From assembly GCA_963765545.1 (NCBI GenBank), contig CAVXWW010000002.1, positions 1 through 64,000 on the forward strand: a stretch of DNA of 64,000 nucleotides. Reading direction: 5' to 3'. This DNA comes from JARRPM01 sp963765545 (lineage in GTDB: Bacteria; Pseudomonadota; Gammaproteobacteria; Pseudomonadales; Halieaceae). This document shows, one piece after another, positions 25,870 through 33,349 of the stretch; the stretch's first letter is position 1; each line of letters opens with the position of its first letter. Made by a program: the position numbers and the translations under genes. The notes under the pieces were generated by a model. That model ran no database searches and was not told the origin of the DNA. It worked only from the letters and a program-made list of their open reading frames with translations.

Positions 25870-26576
25870 TGGCCACTATCTATCTTGTTCGACACGGCCA
25901 GGCATCGTTTGGTGCAGATGATTACGACAAACTCTCACCCCTGGGGGAGCAGCAGGCCAGATTGCTGGGCCACTACCTGCGCGATTGTGGTATTCACCTG
26001 GATGCCGCATACAGCGGCGACCTGCTGCGCCAGCGGGAGACCGCTCAACTTGCGATGGCCAGCCAGCCTGCCGAGGTGCCTCACCATATCGACGCTCGCT
26101 TCAACGAAGTCAAGAATGACGAACACCTTAAGTACCTGCTGCCCGAACTGATGAAATCGAACCAGCGCCTGAGGGAACTGGTTGAGCGTGGCTTGAGCTC
26201 CAGCAAGGACTACCAGAAGGTCATTGATGCGGTGTTCAATTTCTGGGTTTCACCACAGTGCCAGGAAAGCAGAATACAAAGCTGGAGCGACTATTCCGGC
26301 GGAGTGGCTGCCGCCCTGGATGCGGTGATGACGGAACAGGGCAGTGGCAAGACCGTGGGTATATTTACTTCCGGCGGCACTATCGCCACCGCGGTTGCCC
26401 AGGTGCTGGGCCTGTCCGGCCATCAGACCTACCAGTTTTACGAACCCATCTTCAATTGTTCTGTCTCGCAGGTGTTTTACAGTGGCAAGCGAACCTCCTT
26501 GTCCTACTTTAACGACCGCTCCTGGCTGCAACTGGCGGGTGCAACAACTGCTGACAATCTTGTCACCTACCGCTGA
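25869..26576 (+). CDS. Histidine phosphatase family protein (phosphoglycerate-mutase fold)
   Basis: A 235-residue protein with the phosphohistidine motif IYLVRHGQASF at residue 3 and LSPLGEQQARLLG. The distal motif is FTSGGTIATAVAQVL, with Ser-Gly-Gly where many members have His-Gly-Gly, a variant found in an uncharacterised branch. It overlaps the aceK stop (TGATGG) and probably shares its transcript. The substrate is unknown. A role in AceK signalling would be speculation. Confidence 0.85.
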   Translation: MATIYLVRHGQASFGADDYDKLSPLGEQQARLLGHYLRDCGIHLDAAYSGDLLRQRETAQLAMASQPAEVPHHIDARFNEVKNDEHLKYLLPELMKSNQRLRELVERGLSSSKDYQKVIDAVFNFWVSPQCQESRIQSWSDYSGGVAAALDAVMTEQGSGKTVGIFTSGGTIATAVAQVLGLSGHQTYQFYEPIFNCSVSQVFYSGKRTSLSYFNDRSWLQLAGATTADNLVTYR

Positions 26577-26588
26577 GCGCGCAAGCCG

Positions 26589-27143
26589 ATGATCGACATT
26601 TACCTGGTAAGGCACGGCGAGGCGGCGGCCAGCTGGGGCCAGGCGCCCGACCCCGGGCTCAGCCCGCTGGGGCATGAGCAGGCTATTGCGGCGGGCAGGG
26701 CACTGCAGCCGAAATTGACGGGCGAGACGGTGCGGCTGATCAGCAGCCCCTTATCGCGCGCGCTGGAAACCGCTGCGCCGCTGGCGTCCGAGCTTGGCCT
26801 GGCAGTGACGATTGATGACGCCTTTCGGGAAATCAAGGCACCCGTACCGTTGGCGGAGCGTCAGGCCTGGCTCAGGCAGTTTATGAAGCAGCGTTGGGAC
26901 CAGCAGCCGCAAAGCCTTCACGAGTGGCGTGAGCAGGCGCTTTTGCAATTATTGGCAATGGACTCCCCGGCGGTGGTTTTCACCCACTTTCTGGTTATCA
27001 ATGCGGTTGTCGGGCAGATTCGGGCAGCTCAGGAAACCCTGTGCTGTTGGCCGGATAACGGTTCCATGACACACCTGCGCAGTGATGGCGAGCGTCTTGA
27101 GCTGGTGACGCTGGGTGCGCAAATGTCCACGGTAGTCAATTAA
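26589..27143 (+). CDS. SixA-like histidine phosphatase
   Basis: A 184-residue member of the same fold. It shows IYLVRHGEAAASWG, LSPLGHEQAIAAGR and LISSPLSRALETA. The distal catalytic His is kept in VVFTHFLVINAVVG. Small single-domain members of this type include SixA, which removes phosphate from phosphohistidine proteins, but other substrates are possible. It is the last gene of the aceK transcript. Its stop codon lies directly against the stop of the convergent tesB-like gene. Confidence 0.82.
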   Translation: MIDIYLVRHGEAAASWGQAPDPGLSPLGHEQAIAAGRALQPKLTGETVRLISSPLSRALETAAPLASELGLAVTIDDAFREIKAPVPLAERQAWLRQFMKQRWDQQPQSLHEWREQALLQLLAMDSPAVVFTHFLVINAVVGQIRAAQETLCCWPDNGSMTHLRSDGERLELVTLGAQMSTVVN

Positions 27144-27998
27144 TTAATCGTCCCGCAACCTGATCAATGCCTCCTGCGCCGATGAGGCTACCAGCAAGCC
27201 ATCGCGCGTGTAGAAGCTCCCCCGACTGAAACCGCGACCGCCCGAGCCATTGGGGCTGTCGAGGCTGTACAGCAGGTAGTCGTCAAGTTTAAACGGCCGA
27301 TGAAACCACAGGGCGTGATCCAGGCTGGCGGCCTGGATGCGCTTACTGTTTGGCGTGAAGGGGTGAGGGTAGAGGGCCGTTCCCAGCAATCCGAAGTCGG
27401 ACACATAGGCAAGCAGGGTCTGGTGCCGGCGCAGGTCGTTGCCGAGTTCGCCCTTTATTTTGAACCACAGGTGCTGCACTGGTTCCTGGGGTTGAGGGTT
27501 TATGCGGTCCCGTGGGTGGACACGCCTTCGTTCGATAGAGCCCGCCATGGAAAAGGGTATGGCTTCCGGGTGCTTTTTGGCCAGGGCCTTCAGTTCCTCC
27601 TCCTCGGACTCCAGTTCCTCCGGCGGCGGTACGTCAGGCATGGTGCTCTGGTGTGACAGCCCCTCTTCCACGAGCTGGAAAGACACGGCTGTATTAAAAA
27701 TGGCGCGGCCGTCCTGTTTCGCAACCACCCTGCGAGTGGTAAAGCTCCTGCCGTCCCGGATCGGGTCTACCTCATAGACAATCTGCTTTGAGGGGTCGCC
27801 GGGGCGCAGGAAGTAGCCGTGCAGGGAGTGGGCAATGCGATCATCCGGCACGGTGCGAATGGCGGAGCTGAGAGATTGGGCGAGCACCTGGCCGCCAAAA
27901 ATGCGCGAGGGTCGTTTGGGGCTCTTGCCGATGAACAGGTACTTGTCGATCGCCTCGACTTCCAGGTAGTTGAGCAGTTTTTCCAGGTCTTTGGGCAA
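27144..27998 (-). CDS. tesB: Acyl-CoA thioesterase II (TesB family)
   Basis: A 284-residue double hot-dog thioesterase that hydrolyses acyl-CoA to free acid and CoA. Family blocks are clear: LEVEAIDKYLFIGKSP, RIFGGQVLAQSLSSA, HSLHGYFLRPGD, and near the C-terminus ASLDHALWFHRPFKLDDYLLYSLDSPNGSGGRGFSRGSFYTRDG in pattern, which includes the catalytic Asp and the Gly-rich loop. It follows the double-TetR regulator by 30 bases on the same strand, so the two may be co-transcribed. Confidence 0.94.
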   Translation of the reverse strand: MPKDLEKLLNYLEVEAIDKYLFIGKSPKRPSRIFGGQVLAQSLSSAIRTVPDDRIAHSLHGYFLRPGDPSKQIVYEVDPIRDGRSFTTRRVVAKQDGRAIFNTAVSFQLVEEGLSHQSTMPDVPPPEELESEEEELKALAKKHPEAIPFSMAGSIERRRVHPRDRINPQPQEPVQHLWFKIKGELGNDLRRHQTLLAYVSDFGLLGTALYPHPFTPNSKRIQAASLDHALWFHRPFKLDDYLLYSLDSPNGSGGRGFSRGSFYTRDGLLVASSAQEALIRLRDD

Positions 27999-28028
27999 GA
28001 GTCTCTCCGCGTAAAAGGGGTGCGGCTG

Positions 28029-29318
28029 CTACGCGCGCGGTAGCAGTCCGTTGAAAAAAATGTCGAAATAGTCGATTGCGGCGGCGTCGATGTCGTCTAC
28101 CTTGCGCCACAGGTTCAGTTCCATCGATGCATTGACTGCGCCGGCGATGAGGTTCTGGGCGAGCGTGGGGTCTATAGGTCGCACGCTGCCGTCCTGCATG
28201 CCCTCGCGCAGGAAGTTGCCGAAGCATTCGTTGGCCGCATCAGTGCGATCGAGGATCTCGCGCCGGCGCTGCATGGGTAGGGCGGTAATGGAATTGTAGC
28301 GTATGAGCGGCCCATCACTGGTGTTCTGGAAGTAAAAGATCCTGCGGCAGGTTCGCTCCACTTTTTCGAGGCCATTGCCCTCGATGTCGCCAGCTTGCTG
28401 GTGGATATTCTCCACCAGGTCCAGGGAGCGGTTGTAGCAGTTGAAGAGCAGGTCTTCCTTGTTTTTGATGTGGTAGTAAAAGGCCCCCTTGGACACCTGT
28501 AACTGGTCCGCGATTTCATCCAGTGAGGTACCGTCAAAGCCCTGCTTGTTGAACAACCAGGTTCCGGTTTTGTAGAACGCGTCCTGCTTGAGCTTATTTT
28601 GCTGTTGCCGGTCAAAGCCCTGGATAGGAGACAGCGCGGAAGCTCCCGGGTTCTGGGCGGTGGGGGTGTACTCGTCCCTGCCCGCGTACAAACCATGCAT
28701 GAAAATATCCACCGCATTCTGCGCCGTTGAGCCGATCTCCCGGGCAGGGACCTTGTGCAACCAGGAGAAAGCCCAGTCAATCGACCCCAGCAGCGCCCGG
28801 GTGGCGGCGGTGGGCTCCAGGGTACGAAACGACCCGTCCGCCATACCGTCTCGCAGGTACTGGCGCAGCCGTTTGAACATGGCGATGTATTGCGCCTCCA
28901 CGTCCTGCCGGTGCGAGCCGCGCAATGAGGCAATCTCAAGCAGCGCGGCGATGTGGGGCCCTCGCCCTTCAACGGCGGCCAGCCAGTTGTCGAACTGGAT
29001 CAGGAAGTATGCCGAGAGCCGATCGGCGGGGGCCTGGTGACGTTCTTCCACGCTGTCGAGGACGCTGTGGTGGTATTCCAGCGCCGCCATATAGCACTGG
29101 TATATCAGCTCTTCCTTGGTTTTCACGTAGTAGTAAAGGCTGGTTTTGGTCAGCCCCAGGTTTTCTGCAATATCCTTCAGCGTGGTAGCGCGCGAGCCCT
29201 TGTAATTAAACAGGCGCGCTGCCTGGGACAGTATCGCGAGGCGTTTTGCATCGTGCTGAACCGTGCGATTGAAAGGTGAAGCAGGTGTGCCAGGGGCGGA
29301 AGGTTTGTCTTCGGCCAT
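28029..29318 (-). CDS. Regulator with two TetR-type DNA-binding domains
   Basis: A 429-residue protein carrying two complete TetR units in tandem. The first helix-turn-helix is at about residues 26-76 (ATTLKDIAENLGLTKTSLYYYVKTKEEL). The second is at about 239-292 (GTSLDEIADQLQVSKGAFYYHIKNKEDL). Each is followed by a helical ligand-type domain. TetR proteins normally work as dimers of single units; a fused pair can occupy an operator as one chain or bridge two sites. It is adjacent to tesB, suggesting control of fatty-acid genes, which is inference. The ATG at 29318 is chosen; a TTG further upstream is open but lacks a ribosome site. Confidence 0.9.
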   Translation of the reverse strand: MAEDKPSAPGTPASPFNRTVQHDAKRLAILSQAARLFNYKGSRATTLKDIAENLGLTKTSLYYYVKTKEELIYQCYMAALEYHHSVLDSVEERHQAPADRLSAYFLIQFDNWLAAVEGRGPHIAALLEIASLRGSHRQDVEAQYIAMFKRLRQYLRDGMADGSFRTLEPTAATRALLGSIDWAFSWLHKVPAREIGSTAQNAVDIFMHGLYAGRDEYTPTAQNPGASALSPIQGFDRQQQNKLKQDAFYKTGTWLFNKQGFDGTSLDEIADQLQVSKGAFYYHIKNKEDLLFNCYNRSLDLVENIHQQAGDIEGNGLEKVERTCRRIFYFQNTSDGPLIRYNSITALPMQRRREILDRTDAANECFGNFLREGMQDGSVRPIDPTLAQNLIAGAVNASMELNLWRKVDDIDAAAIDYFDIFFNGLLPRA

Positions 29319-29420
29319 ACCAGTTAACTCTGTGATTGCTCGATAGTATCGGTCTGCTGGCAGCAGCAAATCTACCAGCTAGTATGAGTTTAGAACTTTA
29401 AGTATTTTTTTTGTCGCTGT

Positions 29421-30797
29421 CTATAGTGCGGGTTGATCCATTTTGGTATCCAGCGCCTTGATTGGCGCCAGCCACTTGCGGGAATGGTAGCGCCGCAGGA
29501 GCATCGCGGCCTTGATGCTGTAGTCGAACAACATCACGCCGAATATCCAGTATACGGAGAGCCCCAGTGACAGAAATATCCAGGCGGGTATCAGGCGCCC
29601 GAAAATCATGCCGCAGAAAGTGGATTTGAGCGGGAAACGGGTGTCACCGGCTCCCCGCAGGGCTCCGGCCAGGGTGATCTCACAGGCCATCATGGGCAGT
29701 GCGGCGGCGAGCATGTAAATGAAGACCACCGTCAGGTGAATAACCTCGGGGTCATCGATCATAAAGCTCGCCAGCTCCCTGGCGTACCAGACCTGTACCG
29801 CCGCCAGGCTTATCATTGCCACCAGTGCCAGACGCAGGGAACGCCAACCGGCTGCGACGGCAAGATCGGGCCGGCCGGCTCCCAGTTGCTGCCCCACCAG
29901 GGTGGCGGCCGCGATACTGAACCCGAACCCGACGACGATTGAAAAGGAGACCAGGCTGATGCCAATGCCATAGGCGGCGTAGGCTTCTGTCCCGTAGCGG
30001 GCGACGATGCCGAAGAAGATCAGGAAGACCAACTGGACCAGGCCCTGCTCCAGAACAGCCGGTGTGCCTATGCTGACAAGCTGGCGCGCTGCGGTCCAGT
30101 CAATGGATACGCTACGCGTGGGTTTGAGATTGAATTTCCCACGCCACCATAGCCTGACGAAAAGCGTGGTGACTGACAGTGCGGCAGCGCCGCCACCCAG
30201 GGCAACGCCGGCAACCCCCAGTTGCGGAAAGGGCCCTATGCCAAAGGCGACCAGGTAGGCGAACACGACATTCAGCATCGAACTGAAAAACAGGAACCAC
30301 AGGGGAGTGATCACATCACCGGTCGCGCGCAGGCCGGTTGCGAGCATCTGGTTGGTCGCCGAGCCGAGGTTGAATACACCCAGCCAGAATATGAAGCCGG
30401 CGGCGGCGAGTGTCGTCTCCTGGTCAAGGCCGAACAGGCCGGCGATGGCCTCGGGGGCCAGCAGTATCGGAACGCTCAGTACCCCCGCCAGGGCCAGGGC
30501 AAGGCTCATGGCAGTCCAGTGGACGCGCTCGGCCTGCTCCGCGTCACCCGCACCCCAGTTGCGCGCTATAAGCGCGGTGGCGGCGACTGAAACGCCCATG
30601 AGGATGGCCTGGATAAGGAAAAATACGCGATGGCCGGTGGTCACCGCCGCGACCGCGCTTGTGCCCAGCCCGGCAACTATCTTGATGTGCATGAAGCCCA
30701 CAGTGGTAAACAGCAGGTTCGAGATGATGGTTGGCCAGGCCAGTCGCCAGACGCTGTGGCTGGCTGCCGGGGGCTGGCCCTGCCGTGATGCGGGCAC
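29421..30797 (-). CDS. MATE family efflux transporter
   Basis: A 458-residue membrane protein with about twelve hydrophobic segments in two related halves. It starts with a GTG, then SVWRLAWPTIISNLLFTTVGF and AGLGTSAVAAVTTGHRVFFL, typical of the DinF branch of MATE pumps. The family exports drugs or metabolites in exchange for sodium or protons. It lies 34 bases after the tag gene on the same strand. No regulator is adjacent and the substrate is unknown. Confidence 0.9.
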   Translation of the reverse strand: MPASRQGQPPAASHSVWRLAWPTIISNLLFTTVGFMHIKIVAGLGTSAVAAVTTGHRVFFLIQAILMGVSVAATALIARNWGAGDAEQAERVHWTAMSLALALAGVLSVPILLAPEAIAGLFGLDQETTLAAAGFIFWLGVFNLGSATNQMLATGLRATGDVITPLWFLFFSSMLNVVFAYLVAFGIGPFPQLGVAGVALGGGAAALSVTTLFVRLWWRGKFNLKPTRSVSIDWTAARQLVSIGTPAVLEQGLVQLVFLIFFGIVARYGTEAYAAYGIGISLVSFSIVVGFGFSIAAATLVGQQLGAGRPDLAVAAGWRSLRLALVAMISLAAVQVWYARELASFMIDDPEVIHLTVVFIYMLAAALPMMACEITLAGALRGAGDTRFPLKSTFCGMIFGRLIPAWIFLSLGLSVYWIFGVMLFDYSIKAAMLLRRYHSRKWLAPIKALDTKMDQPAL

Positions 30798-30831
30798 CGG
30801 TAGTAACTCCCTTGTTGTCCTGGGTGGCCTG

Positions 30832-31425
30832 TCAGGCCCGTTGTATTGCAGCCGCCGCGAGCTCTTTGCATTCCCGGTGGCGGAAACAGTCAGTGGTGTG
30901 GTCGTTCACCATGCCGGTGGATTGCATGTGGGCATACATGATGGTGGAGCCGACAAAGGTAAAGCCACGTTTCTTCAGGTCTTTGCTGAGACGATCTGAC
31001 ACATCGGTGGTGGCAGGCACGTCTTTCAGAGTGCGCCTTTTGTTCTGGATCGGGGTGTGGTCAACAAAGCTCCAGATGTACTTTGAAAAACTGTCCACTT
31101 CCTCCTGTACCGCAATAAAGGCTCGCGCATTCTGGCGCGCACCGAAGACCTTCAGCCGGTTGCGGATGATGCGGGGGTCAAGCAGCAGCTTCTCTAGCTT
31201 GCGATCGGTATAGCGGGCGATGCGCTCAGCATCAAAGCCGTCAAACAGCTCCCGGTACCCCTCGCGTTTGCGCAGAACAGTAATCCATGCCAGACCCGCC
31301 TGGGCGCCCTCAAGTATCAGCATCTCGAACAGGCTTTCGTCGTCCAGCGTCGGTACGCCCCATTCATTGTCGTGATAGTCGACGTATAGCGGGTCTGTGC
31401 CACACCAGGTGCAACGTTTGGTCAT
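30832..31425 (-). CDS. tag: DNA-3-methyladenine glycosylase I
   Basis: A 197-residue base-excision repair enzyme that removes 3-methyladenine from alkylated DNA. The zinc ligands Cys4-type (MTKRCTWCG), His (DYHDNEWGVP) and the C-terminal pair (MVNDHTTDCFRH) are present. The helix-hairpin region FEMLILEGAQAGLAWITVLRKREGYRE also matches Tag. The ATG at 31425 has GGAGGAGA upstream; a longer frame to 31668 would overlap the divergent crotonase gene. It is probably co-transcribed with the MATE pump. Confidence 0.96.
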   Translation of the reverse strand: MTKRCTWCGTDPLYVDYHDNEWGVPTLDDESLFEMLILEGAQAGLAWITVLRKREGYRELFDGFDAERIARYTDRKLEKLLLDPRIIRNRLKVFGARQNARAFIAVQEEVDSFSKYIWSFVDHTPIQNKRRTLKDVPATTDVSDRLSKDLKKRGFTFVGSTIMYAHMQSTGMVNDHTTDCFRHRECKELAAAAIQRA

Positions 31426-31554
31426 CTCAGGGTCTCCTCCGGGCGCACAGTATCGTGGCCAGGGGCTGATATGTCTACCGGGGGCACTATCAGCGTACTG
31501 GTAGCCTCTACACGCCTGTGCGACACTTTGCACCCAGTTGATTGGAGTGAAATC

Positions 31555-32313
31555 ATGACCGATACGATCCTCTACAGGCGGGAAGGCCATGTCGGCCGCC
31601 TGGTTCTCAATATTCCCGAGCGCCACAACGCGCTGGGCCGGGAGCAGTTGCTGGGAATTCAGCAGCATCTTGCCACGGTGGCCGATGATCGGCAGGTGCG
31701 GGTGCTGGTAGTGACCGGGGCAGGGGACAAGACTTTCTGTGCCGGTGCGTCCTTACAGGAACTGGGTGCAGGCGAGATCGGGGGTGACTGCTTTCGCGCG
31801 ACCGCGGCGCAACTGGCTGAGCTGGCCGTGCCGACGATATGCGCATTGAACGGCAATGTATTCGGCGCAGGGGTTGAGCTGGCCCTGAGCTGTGATTTTC
31901 GCATTGGGCCTGAGGGTATCCGGATGCGGGTACCGGCCTCTGCGATTGGCATCTGTTATCCCTCCAGCGGTGTGCAAAGGCTTGTGCAGGGACTGGGGCT
32001 TAGCCTGGCCCGCCGGATACTGCTGGCGGCCGAAGAGTTTGATTCGAGGGCAATGCTCGAAATGGGTTTCCTGGATTACCTTGTGCTGCCGGGCAGGTTC
32101 GCGTCATCCACCGATGAGCTGGCCCAGAAAATTGCTGGCCTGGCGCCGCTGGCCGTGCGCTCCATGAAAAATATCATGGCGCAGGTACTGGATGGCAACA
32201 TAGATGAGGGCCAGGTGAAAGAGCTCGCGGAGCTATGTGCCGGCTCAGAGGATTTCAAAGAGGGGCTCGCGGCGCAGCGCGAGAAACGCGAACCGCGCTT
32301 CAGCGGCAGCTGA
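31555..32313 (+). CDS. Enoyl-CoA hydratase/isomerase (crotonase) family protein lacking the usual Glu pair
   Basis: A 252-residue crotonase-fold protein. Oxyanion-hole segments are present (GAGDKTFCAGASLQELGA and NVFGAGVELALSCDFRIG). At the position of the first catalytic Glu of enoyl-CoA hydratase (usually in FGxPE) the sequence is RVPASAIGICYPSSGVQRL, with no Glu. The second Glu region (ARRILLAAEEFDS) is also atypical. It probably binds an acyl-CoA but may not hydrate double bonds; isomerase, hydrolase or decarboxylase chemistry is possible. The ATG at 31555 has TTGGAG upstream. Convergent with the ApbE-like gene. Confidence 0.85.
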   Translation: MTDTILYRREGHVGRLVLNIPERHNALGREQLLGIQQHLATVADDRQVRVLVVTGAGDKTFCAGASLQELGAGEIGGDCFRATAAQLAELAVPTICALNGNVFGAGVELALSCDFRIGPEGIRMRVPASAIGICYPSSGVQRLVQGLGLSLARRILLAAEEFDSRAMLEMGFLDYLVLPGRFASSTDELAQKIAGLAPLAVRSMKNIMAQVLDGNIDEGQVKELAELCAGSEDFKEGLAAQREKREPRFSGS

Positions 32314-32330
32314 GTCACTGCTGACGCGTC

Positions 32331-33236
32331 TTAGCGCGGGGCGAGTGGCCCATGGCACCTGAGCTCCCGGTCTATCGCCATCCACGGGTAGCCCAGCTTC
32401 TCCAGCCACCTGATCCCGGCCTGTTCTGTTTTCAGGCGTGCGATAGTGGCGGCGCTGCAGGCGGTCAGGCAGTTTTCAGCAATCACAACAACGCTCAGCA
32501 GGCCCGGCAGGGGCTGCGCGTCGACGGGGCTCAGGGCGCGACCGAAATTCTCGCCAGATACGCTTACCCGCTTTTCAAAGTTGCCACGCATCGCGAAGCC
32601 CCTGTCATTCAGCTTGAGGCGCGTTATAGCCGTGCGCGGTCCCCTGGGGTGTCGCACGCCCACCAGCCAGTTGGCCCCATCCGGTTGCTTGCCTATGCTC
32701 GCGATGTCCCGGTCCATCTCGATCAGCGCGTTGCTCACACCGTTCTTTATAAAAAGTTTGCGTATTGAGTCAACCGCATAGGGCCTTATGCAGTCATCGA
32801 GGCTTATCTGCATTCCCTTGAGTGGGAGACGGGCCCCCTGCGGTGTGAGCTCCAGGCTGGACCACCCCACCAGCTTTAGCATCCCCAGCAACTGCTTATC
32901 GGTGGCGAGCAGGTTGCCCCTGGCGTCATAACAGCCCAGCAATACATGGGTAGTGGGATCGAACAGGTGACTACTTTGGTTCCACAACGCGTCCACATAG
33001 CTGAAGAGGCTGCGAGCTTCAGCGTCAAGTTCGGTAAATGCACCGGTGCCGGCAGCCGCGTTTATACTGTCGACGATGCTGTTTGGACAAAACGATGCGA
33101 ACTTGACCTCCAGTCGGGCAAGTTCGGACTCGGCAAGTTCCAGAACATCCGGACTGCCCCCGGTATCCTGTTCGACCAGGAGGTGACAAGCGCTGCCAAA
33201 CACGTGTAGGCGCAATTCCTGCTTCGCTTCAGTCAC
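32331..33236 (-). CDS. ApbE-like protein with degenerate flavin-transferase motifs
   Basis: A 301-residue protein that follows the ApbE (FAD:protein FMN transferase) fold from end to end, but with key motifs altered. The usual DxGGxxKGYAxD appears as SLDDCIRPYAVD. The GGD motif appears as EMDRDIAS. The metal site ADAxxT near the C-terminus appears as TACSAATIA, with the Asp replaced. ApbE attaches FMN to Thr or Ser in target proteins such as NqrC; these changes make activity unlikely. There is no signal peptide or lipobox, and no target gene (nqr, rnf) lies nearby. It may be a binding or regulatory paralogue. Confidence 0.7.
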   Translation of the reverse strand: MTEAKQELRLHVFGSACHLLVEQDTGGSPDVLELAESELARLEVKFASFCPNSIVDSINAAAGTGAFTELDAEARSLFSYVDALWNQSSHLFDPTTHVLLGCYDARGNLLATDKQLLGMLKLVGWSSLELTPQGARLPLKGMQISLDDCIRPYAVDSIRKLFIKNGVSNALIEMDRDIASIGKQPDGANWLVGVRHPRGPRTAITRLKLNDRGFAMRGNFEKRVSVSGENFGRALSPVDAQPLPGLLSVVVIAENCLTACSAATIARLKTEQAGIRWLEKLGYPWMAIDRELRCHGPLAPR

Positions 33237-33349
33237 AATCAGTTCTCACGTATTCTGTTTGCCGTGGTGTGGATACGGGCTATTGGAAAGCCATCTTATC
33301 AAAATGGTAACCGCGATAGCACCAACCCGGGCGGGAAAGAAGCGGCGAG

